DNA of 5,052 nucleotides, from positions 1 through 5,052 of the forward strand of contig JAQTNB010000112.1 in the NCBI GenBank assembly GCA_028714055.1. Direction: 5' to 3'. Position numbers and translations under genes: made by a program. Positions 1-4,636 of this stretch are shown here, in pieces. Below the pieces are notes generated by a model that saw only the letters and a list, made by a program, of their open reading frames with translations, searched no databases and had not been told where the DNA came from. The DNA is from Candidatus Omnitrophota bacterium (GTDB lineage Bacteria > Omnitrophota > Gorgyraeia > Gygaellales > Profunditerraquicolaceae). The number at the start of each line of letters is the position of its first letter. Positions within the stretch are counted from its first letter, which is position 1.

Positions 1-732
1 TATATCACCGGCGCCTGGCCTCCGCAGCGTAAATCGCTGGCGGGGGCAAAAAGCGTCGGAGATAACCTGGTATCCGCGCACCTTCAGGCGTACCGGCTTA
101 TCCATGATATCTACCGCGCAAAAGGCCTGCCTTCCCCCAAGGTCAGTATCGCGCAGAACATGCAGGCGTTCCAGCCCTGTTCGCCCACGCTCAGGAACAG
201 GCTTGCCGTATATTTAAGGCAGCGTTTCATCAATTTCGCTTTTGTGGACAGGCTGGCGCGCCATCATGCGCTGGATTACCTGGGGATCAATTATTATACG
301 CGCAATCTCGCCGAGCCGCGCAGCTGGCGCCCGGGCAGCCTTTTGCGGGACGATTGCAGGTCCGGGCATCACCCGCGCGCCAAAAACGACATGGGGTGGG
401 ATATTTACCCCGAGGGGCTCTTTGAACTGGCGGTTTCGCTTGCCAAGAGATATACCTTTCCGCTTTTCATCCTTGAGAACGGCATCTGTACCGCCGATGA
501 CCGCCTGCGCAGCGATTTTATACGCGCGCATCTCTTAAATCTTCAGCGCGCCATGGAAAAGGGGGCCAGGGTCCTCGGGTACCTGTATTGGTCCCTTCTG
601 GATAATTACGAGTGGGACAAGGGCTTTGCCCCGCGTTTCGGGCTGATCGGGGTGGATTACCGCACGCAGGAGCGCACGGTGCGCGAGAGCGCCGGGGTGC
701 TTGCGCGCGTCTGTGAAACCGGGAACATATAA
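1..732 (+). CDS. Family 1 glycoside hydrolase (beta-glucosidase/beta-galactosidase type), C-terminal part
   Basis: The reading frame is open from base 1 and ends at TAA 730-732, giving the last 243 residues of a protein that is usually about 430-460 long. Family GH1 enzymes hydrolyse beta-linked glucosides, galactosides or related sugars with retention of configuration. Visible landmarks, counted from the window edge, are YITGAWPP at 1-8 (the stretch normally just after the NEP acid/base motif), LDYLGINYYTR at about 91-101, WDIYPEGL near 134-141, the nucleophile Glu159 in FILENG (codon 475-477), and WSLLDNYEW near 197-205, whose Glu and Trp line the sugar-binding subsite. The catalytic acid/base Glu should lie roughly ten codons upstream, outside the window. 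No signal peptide can be judged because the N-terminus is missing. Substrate specificity cannot be read from this half. The stop lies 2 nt before the next start, so the two genes are probably cotranscribed. Family assignment is very secure. Confidence 0.96.
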   Translation, partial: YITGAWPPQRKSLAGAKSVGDNLVSAHLQAYRLIHDIYRAKGLPSPKVSIAQNMQAFQPCSPTLRNRLAVYLRQRFINFAFVDRLARHHALDYLGINYYTRNLAEPRSWRPGSLLRDDCRSGHHPRAKNDMGWDIYPEGLFELAVSLAKRYTFPLFILENGICTADDRLRSDFIRAHLLNLQRAMEKGARVLGYLYWSLLDNYEWDKGFAPRFGLIGVDYRTQERTVRESAGVLARVCETGNI

Positions 733-734
733 TT

Positions 735-2741
735 ATGACGGCATTCGACAAGTCAGCGGCCTTAAAAGAGATCCCGCTCTTTAACGGGCTCACCGCGCGG
801 GAGCGGGAGCTGGTGCAGGAGCGCTCGGAGGTCGCCGAATACAAAAAAGGCGCTTTGATCTACCGGGAGGGAGCTGCGGCGGATGCGCTTTACTGCGTTA
901 TCTCCGGAAGGATCGTTATCTATACCGGAGGAGACCCTGAGCATCGCAATGTCCTGGAATACCTTCATCGGGGGAAATACTTCGGGATCATCTCGCTCTT
1001 GACCGGTGACGCGCATTCCGTAAGCGCCGAGGCGCTTAACGACTCGCTGCTGCTTGTCATCTCCAAAGAGAATTTCGGCCTCATCTTAAAAAAGATCCCG
1101 CGCCTGGCAATCGACCTGAGCCAGACCCTTTCCCGCAGGCTTAAGAACAAAGACCTGCACCAAAAGACCGTTTTTGAAAGCACGGTCATCTCGGTTTTTA
1201 GTTCTTATTCCCAGGTAGGTAAGACCATGTATGCCCTGAACCTTGCCTTAAGCCTCAGGCAGGAGACGGGAAAGCGTGTCGCGATCCTTGATATCGTCCC
1301 GCGGGATAAAGGGTACAGCCTCCCCCTAAAGCTGGAGATCGCCGAAGGCTTTCCTGTTTACGACCTCTGCCTGCCCGCGAAAAGCGCTCAAGGGTTCAAG
1401 GATTCCATGCGCCAGAGCCGTTTCGGGGCGGACCTGGCTTGTTTCTCATACGATGAACAGAACCCTCTCTGCGTGCGCAGCCTCCTTGAAGCCGTCAGCA
1501 CCCTGGTCAACGATTATCACTATCTTATCCTTGACCTTCCGGCGGGGATGGACCGTTTTGTCTACGAGGTGCTGAATCAATCCGATATCATCAATATCCT
1601 TTCCAGCCCCGAGGAGGTTGATCTTAAACGGACGCGTAACCTCGTGGAACGGCTTAAGGTAGATTTTGGTTTCCCGGCGGCAAAGATCAGGGCGATCGTC
1701 AACGAGTACAAGCTTTCAAAGCTGACCCACGATGAACAGGTCGAGCTTATCGGACAGCCTATTTACGCCACGCTTCCGAAGATCGAGTTTTCCGGAGACG
1801 ACCGGCTGGTGCTGAGCCACCCGGACTCGGAATACGCCAAGGCGATACGCCGTATCGCGCGCCAGACAGGGGATTGCCTTGTAGGGCTGGCGCTGGGCGT
1901 GGGGTTTGCCTACGGCTTCTGCCATATCGGGGTCTTGAAGGTCATCGAGGAAGAGCATATACCCGTCGATGCAATTTCGGGTTCCAGTATCGGAGCGGTC
2001 ATTGCCGGCCTCTGGGCCACGGGCAGGTCAAGCGAGGAGATCCTGCGCATCACCTCGGAGTTCAAGCAGTTCAAGTATATCTGGGGGTTCGTAGACCTGA
2101 CCATCCCTTTTTTGGGTTTTATCAAAGGCAACAAGCTGCACAGCTTCCTTAAAAAGCATTTCGGGAACAGGACCTTTCATGATGTCAGGTGTCCGCTGCG
2201 TATCGTGGCAAGCGACGTCAAACACAAGGAATCGCGCGTTATCGATAAAGGCCCGCTGGTCGACGCGATCATGGCAAGCTGCGCCATGCCGGGCGTATTC
2301 CTGCCGGTCAAGTTCAAGGAGGACATGCTTTTTGACGGCGGGGTGATCAATCCCTTGCCGACGGAAGCGCTCTTAAAGATGGGGATCAGGAAGATCATTG
2401 CCGTCAATGTCACCCCGTCCCGGCAGGACATGCTGAAAGAATACGAAAAGATCAAAGAGGACCTCGGCGTGCAAAAACCGGTTGCCAGGCGCATGTTTTC
2501 GCTCCTGGCGTACCTGAAGGCAAAATTCAAGACCAATATCCTGGATATCGTGTTCAGCAGTATCGAGATACTGCAATCGGAGGTCGCGCAGAAAGAAGCG
2601 CAGCTGGCAGACCTGGTCATCCATCCGGATACCCGGGGGCTGCATTGGCTTGAGCTGCACAAAGCGCCGGAATTCGCGCGCAGGGGAGAGCTTGAGGCCC
2701 GAAAGAATTTAGCAAGGATCAAAGAGATCGTCAGCGAATGA
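735..2741 (+). CDS. Three-domain protein: cyclic-nucleotide-binding-like, MinD/ParA-like P-loop and patatin-like phospholipase (NTE-related architecture)
   Basis: This 668-residue protein has three parts. Residues about 10-140 form a CRP-like cyclic-nucleotide-binding fold (IPLF start, FG plus LLTG in the phosphate cassette at 83-100). Residues about 148-375 resemble MinD/ParA ATPases: a P-loop ending VGKT at 161-164, Asp186 in AILD, and DLPAG at 267-271. Residues about 382-562 are a patatin lipase domain with nucleophile Ser418 in GSSIG and Asp534 in DGG, the Ser-Asp dyad of the family. A helical, charged tail follows. Patatin domains hydrolyse phospholipids or lysophospholipids, and a CNB-patatin pairing is known from neuropathy-target-esterase-like proteins, so a membrane-lipid esterase is the best inference. 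Several signature residues differ: Ile85 and His94 in the cyclic-nucleotide cassette, Tyr158 in place of the MinD signature Lys, and Tyr393 in the oxyanion loop. No signal peptide or clear membrane helix is seen. The start fits the domain edge, but the ribosome site is weak (GGGA at 721-724). Confidence 0.93.
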   Translation: MTAFDKSAALKEIPLFNGLTARERELVQERSEVAEYKKGALIYREGAAADALYCVISGRIVIYTGGDPEHRNVLEYLHRGKYFGIISLLTGDAHSVSAEALNDSLLLVISKENFGLILKKIPRLAIDLSQTLSRRLKNKDLHQKTVFESTVISVFSSYSQVGKTMYALNLALSLRQETGKRVAILDIVPRDKGYSLPLKLEIAEGFPVYDLCLPAKSAQGFKDSMRQSRFGADLACFSYDEQNPLCVRSLLEAVSTLVNDYHYLILDLPAGMDRFVYEVLNQSDIINILSSPEEVDLKRTRNLVERLKVDFGFPAAKIRAIVNEYKLSKLTHDEQVELIGQPIYATLPKIEFSGDDRLVLSHPDSEYAKAIRRIARQTGDCLVGLALGVGFAYGFCHIGVLKVIEEEHIPVDAISGSSIGAVIAGLWATGRSSEEILRITSEFKQFKYIWGFVDLTIPFLGFIKGNKLHSFLKKHFGNRTFHDVRCPLRIVASDVKHKESRVIDKGPLVDAIMASCAMPGVFLPVKFKEDMLFDGGVINPLPTEALLKMGIRKIIAVNVTPSRQDMLKEYEKIKEDLGVQKPVARRMFSLLAYLKAKFKTNILDIVFSSIEILQSEVAQKEAQLADLVIHPDTRGLHWLELHKAPEFARRGELEARKNLARIKEIVSE

Positions 2742-2743
2742 TC

Positions 2744-2750
2744 AAGGAGG
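2744..2750 (+). promoter_or_regulatory. Ribosome binding site of the lipoprotein gene
   Basis: AAGGAGG sits 4 nt before the ATG at 2755, in the 13-nt gap after the phospholipase stop. It is an almost perfect anti-16S match and fixes the start. Confidence 0.85.
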
Positions 2751-2754
2751 CTTT

Positions 2755-3183
2755 ATGAACCGGTTACCATATGCGGCTGTTATCATCGTGGGCCTTGCCT
2801 GCGCTTCCGGCTGTGCCGGGGTCACGGAAGGCCTGAAGGGCTTTGCCGGGGTTTCCACGAAGATCCTGGAAGAAAAACGGCCCGAGGCGCTGCGTAAGTC
2901 CTTTGCCATGGATTATGAAAGCTGTTATAATAAAACGGAAAAGATCCTGCGGCGCATCAATTCATATATTTACGCCCGCACACCGGACATGTTTGCGGTG
3001 TATGTGTCTGAGGCCGACACGACGCCGGTCGGCATTTTCTTAAGCAGCCAGCCCGCAGGCCTGGTGCTGGTCGAGGTATCCTCTCCTAGCACCTTTGCCA
3101 AGGAAACGCTGGCAAAGACAATCTTTGCGGATATGGAAAAGCCCTTAGAGGAGCTTGACATGCCGCTGGAGCCCAAGGAGTAG
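2755..3183 (+). CDS. Predicted small lipoprotein of unknown function
   Basis: The 142-residue product begins with a short lipoprotein signal: MNR, a hydrophobic stretch at about 4-17, then the lipobox-like ASGC with Cys20 as the expected lipidated residue. The residue after Cys is Ala, which in the E. coli Lol rule would mean outer-membrane sorting; whether that rule holds here is unknown. The mature part has a Gly/Val-rich linker (about 21-35), a charged segment with EEKRPEALRK (39-48), Cys57, a helix around NKTEKILRRINSYIYAR (59-75), then alternating strand-like stretches with VYVSEADTTPVGIF and VEVSSPS, and an acidic C-terminus. The fold is probably a small alpha-beta domain. I have an unverified memory of similar lipoproteins with DTTPVG and SSPSTFAKE motifs in Omnitrophota genomes. 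It lies 13 nt after the phospholipase gene and 5 nt before yggT, so an envelope role alongside them is plausible. No enzymatic residues are recognisable. Confidence 0.85.
   Translation: MNRLPYAAVIIVGLACASGCAGVTEGLKGFAGVSTKILEEKRPEALRKSFAMDYESCYNKTEKILRRINSYIYARTPDMFAVYVSEADTTPVGIFLSSQPAGLVLVEVSSPSTFAKETLAKTIFADMEKPLEELDMPLEPKE
3175..3180 (+). promoter_or_regulatory. Ribosome binding site of yggT, embedded in the lipoprotein gene
   Basis: AAGGAG lies 8 nt before the ATG at 3189. It forms the last two sense codons (Lys-Glu) of the lipoprotein gene, just before its TAG, so the two genes are likely translationally coupled. Confidence 0.8.
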
Positions 3184-3188
3184 CGCAT

Positions 3189-3491
3189 ATGTTCGTATTC
3201 GGGAATTTCCTGATCGCTTTGGCAAAGATAGTGGACACGGCGTTAACGGTTTATTACTGGCTGATCCTGGCCCGCGCCGTTATCAGCTGGGTGAGCCCCG
3301 ATCCGTTCAACCCGATCGTGCAGTTCCTGTACCGCGTTACCGAACCCGTGCTTGCGCCGGTGCGCCGGATACTCGGCATACGTTCGGGGATCGATTTTTC
3401 TCCGCTTCTGGTATTTCTGGCGATATTTTTCCTCAAGTCTTTCCTTGTCACCACGCTGATCGAAGCGGGCTTGCGCATGAAAGGAGCCTGA
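3189..3491 (+). CDS. yggT: YggT-family integral membrane protein
   Basis: This 100-residue protein has the YggT pattern: a hydrophobic segment at about 7-35, then ISWVSPDPFNPIV at 32-44, TEPVLAPVRRILG at 51-63 and GIDFSPLLVFLAIFF at 67-81, followed by a second hydrophobic stretch to about residue 91. The conserved Trp34, Asp38, Pro39, Asn41, Pro42, Glu52, Pro53, Arg59, Arg60, Asp69, Ser71 and Pro72 are all present. It is a single-repeat form with two membrane segments; the E. coli protein is a longer, duplicated form. The molecular role of the family is not well defined. It has been linked to osmotic tolerance and, in other phyla, to positioning of division or photosynthetic membrane structures. 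Here it sits between a lipoprotein gene and a thioesterase gene, not next to the proC/yggS or divIVA-type genes with which it is often found. Confidence 0.95.
   Translation: MFVFGNFLIALAKIVDTALTVYYWLILARAVISWVSPDPFNPIVQFLYRVTEPVLAPVRRILGIRSGIDFSPLLVFLAIFFLKSFLVTTLIEAGLRMKGA
3480..3486 (+). promoter_or_regulatory. Ribosome binding site of the ybgC-like gene
   Basis: AAAGGAG overlaps the last codons of yggT and is 11 nt before the ATG at 3498, a slightly long spacer. No better in-frame start is closer to it. Confidence 0.7.
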
Positions 3492-3497
3492 CGCGCC

Positions 3498-3914
3498 ATG
3501 GGGCAACGGCACTACATTGAAAAAAACATATATTATCATGATACCGACTGCGGAGGCGTCGTATATTACGCCCGGTACCTTGAGCACCTGGAGGAGGGGC
3601 GTACCGAATATTGCCGTGCACGCGGGATATCGGTCAAGGGCCTGGCAGACGCAGGGACTTATTTTGTGGTTGCCAGCCTGCAGATGAACTATAAGGGGCC
3701 GGCGCGGTATCAGGATACGCTTAAGATAGCGACGCAGGTGGAGAAGCTCGGCAGGTCCTCGCTTGTTTTCCTGCAGGAAGTCCTGCGCGGAGAGGAACTG
3801 CTGGTCGAATCGCACACCACCTGGGTGTGCGTCGGAAAGGATTTCAAACCTAAGGCAATACCGGGAGATATCAGAAGCGTCTTTGAAAGGGACGCAAAAG
3901 AAGCAGGCACCTAA
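3498..3914 (+). CDS. ybgC: YbgC-type hotdog acyl-CoA thioesterase (4HBT family)
   Basis: The 138-residue product matches the YbgC/4-hydroxybenzoyl-CoA thioesterase family in length and motifs. The N-terminal block at 12-27 contains the catalytic signature DTDCGGVVYYARY, with Asp17 equivalent to Asp18 of E. coli YbgC. The long hotdog helix with EHLEEGRTEY follows. Later blocks also agree with the E. coli protein: NYKGPARYQDTLKI (79 onward), LGRSSLVFLQEVLR, WVCVGKDFKPKAIP near the end. The family hydrolyses acyl-CoA thioesters in the cytoplasm; in Proteobacteria ybgC heads the tol-pal cluster and interacts with acyl carrier protein and phospholipid synthesis enzymes. No tol or pal gene lies in this window. 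Its position three genes after a patatin phospholipase suggests, but does not prove, a role in fatty-acyl turnover. The true substrate chain length cannot be read from sequence. Confidence 0.95.
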   Translation: MGQRHYIEKNIYYHDTDCGGVVYYARYLEHLEEGRTEYCRARGISVKGLADAGTYFVVASLQMNYKGPARYQDTLKIATQVEKLGRSSLVFLQEVLRGEELLVESHTTWVCVGKDFKPKAIPGDIRSVFERDAKEAGT

Positions 3915-3916
3915 AC

Positions 3917-3922
3917 AGGAGG
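3917..3922 (+). promoter_or_regulatory. Ribosome binding site of the 77-residue protein gene
   Basis: AGGAGG lies 4 nt before the ATG at 3927 in a 12-nt gap. Such a strong site supports this small gene being real and well translated. Confidence 0.85.
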
Positions 3923-3926
3923 TTTT

Positions 3927-4160
3927 ATGCCGTACGACAGTAACCTGGACAACCGGTTGTTTTCAAAGGAATGGGAATCGGACAACGGAAAGATCGTGGT
4001 CAGCGTCTATTCCTACAATAACGGCCCCAAGAAACTGCAGATCAGCCGGGAGATCAAGAACCGCGACGGCGAGCTTACCTTTGCAAAGCTCGGACGGCTC
4101 TCCAAGGATGAGCTGACCGCCATCCTTCCCCTTATCCAGGAAGCCCTGGCGTCGATGTAA
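3927..4160 (+). CDS. Conserved-looking small protein of unknown function (77 residues)
   Basis: No firm family is recognised. The product is soluble, without signal peptide, Cys or membrane segment. Its layout suggests a short N-terminal arm (PYDSNLDNRLFSKEW, with Trp16), two or three beta strands (KIVVSVYSYNN at 22-32, KKLQISREIKN at 35-45, ELTFAKLGRLS at 49-59) and a C-terminal helix (KDELTAILPLIQEALASM, 60-77). Strand pairs rich in Lys and Arg followed by a helix recall the PC4/p15-like single-stranded-nucleic-acid-binding fold, but this is only a resemblance in pattern. The gene has a strong ribosome site and lies 12 nt after ybgC and 5 nt before the hydrogenase protease gene, so it is expressed with them. 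Base composition and codon use look like its neighbours. That it is a real gene is well supported; its function is open. Confidence 0.85.
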   Translation: MPYDSNLDNRLFSKEWESDNGKIVVSVYSYNNGPKKLQISREIKNRDGELTFAKLGRLSKDELTAILPLIQEALASM

Positions 4161-4165
4161 GCGTA

Positions 4166-4636
4166 ATGCTGGACCATCTGGCGGCGCACCTGAGCGGTAA
4201 GGTCATTATCCTGGGGATCGGCAACAGCCTTCGCAGCGACGACGGCGCGGGTTCGCTCCTTGCGCAGCGCCTCAGCGGCACGCTTGCCTATACGGTCTAT
4301 GACTCCGGACCGACCCCGGAAAACTACCTCGGAAAGATCATACGGGAGAAACCGGATAATATCGTTATTATCGACAGCGCGGATTTCGGAGGCAAGCCGG
4401 GAGAGTTTAGGGTCGTGGAGGGCGACTCTTTTCAGACCGATAACCTTTTCTTCACGCACAACACCTCCCTGACCGTCGTGATTAATTACTTGAAAAACAG
4501 CCTCAAGGCCGATATAATCATTCTCATTATTCAGCCCAAATCCGTGAATTTCTCCGACGAATTGAGCGCGGATGTTTCCGATACCCTGAAATATTTGGAG
4601 GGTTGGTTTCGTGAGCAAGGCAAAAAGCAGGGATAG
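4166..4636 (+). CDS. hycI: [NiFe]-hydrogenase maturation protease, HycI type (peptidase family M52/A31)
   Basis: This 156-residue protein matches HycI-like endopeptidases, which clip the C-terminal extension from the hydrogenase large subunit once nickel is inserted. The three residues that sense nickel in E. coli HycI (Asp16, Asp62, His90) correspond to Asp26 in GIGNSLRSDDGAG, Asp70 in IIDSADFGGKPGEFR and His98 in FTHNTSL. Other family landmarks are SGPTPENY (47-54) and IIQPKSVNFSDELS (near 121-134), where HycI has a GIQP motif. The likely target is a HycE-like large subunit of a group 4 or related hydrogenase, but no hydrogenase or hyp gene is in the window. The N-terminus is about nine residues longer than that of HycI. 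The start at 4166 has no good ribosome site and is 5 nt after the previous stop, so translation may depend on coupling. The last 26 nt overlap the transporter gene in another frame. Confidence 0.94.
   Translation: MLDHLAAHLSGKVIILGIGNSLRSDDGAGSLLAQRLSGTLAYTVYDSGPTPENYLGKIIREKPDNIVIIDSADFGGKPGEFRVVEGDSFQTDNLFFTHNTSLTVVINYLKNSLKADIIILIIQPKSVNFSDELSADVSDTLKYLEGWFREQGKKQG
4597..4602 (+). promoter_or_regulatory. Ribosome binding site that sets the GTG start of the transporter
   Basis: GGAGGG lies inside the end of the hydrogenase protease gene, 8 nt before GTG 4611. The next in-frame ATG (4662) falls inside the first membrane helix, after the conserved Trp-x-x-Arg-Leu-Gly, so it cannot be the main start. 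This site decides for GTG. Confidence 0.8.

Noticed and set aside
160..732. A short complete gene starting at ATG 160
   Set aside because: The same frame is open to base 1 and the residues before Met already match GH1 (YITGAWPP), so the gene is simply cut by the window edge.
1842..1858. Perfect 8-bp inverted repeat around a single base (GCGATACG-C-CGTATCGC)
   Set aside because: It lies within the coding region between the P-loop and patatin domains and encodes the palindromic peptide AIRRIA, so amino-acid symmetry explains it. The one-base loop is too tight for a terminator hairpin and no T run follows.
2177..2722. 181-codon open frame on the minus strand
   Set aside because: It lies opposite the patatin domain, whose Ser418 and Asp534 motifs prove the + strand coding. 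The antisense product is Ser-rich and low in recognisable motifs.
735..2741. A CBASS-type anti-phage effector (cyclic-nucleotide-activated patatin such as CapV)
   Set aside because: There is no CD-NTase, ubiquitin-like or other CBASS gene nearby, the cyclic-nucleotide cassette lacks its ligand residues, and the NTE-like domain order fits housekeeping lipid turnover better.
3773..3786. 6-bp inverted repeat (GCAGGA-AG-TCCTGC)
   Set aside because: It is inside ybgC, has a two-base loop, and is of a size expected by chance in GC-rich coding DNA.
3243..3815. 190-codon open frame on the minus strand
   Set aside because: It covers yggT and ybgC in antisense, both of which match known families on the + strand.
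3498..3914. Start of a tol-pal cluster headed by ybgC
   Set aside because: The genes that follow are a small unknown protein, a hydrogenase protease and a symporter; no tolQ, tolR, tolA, tolB or pal is present.
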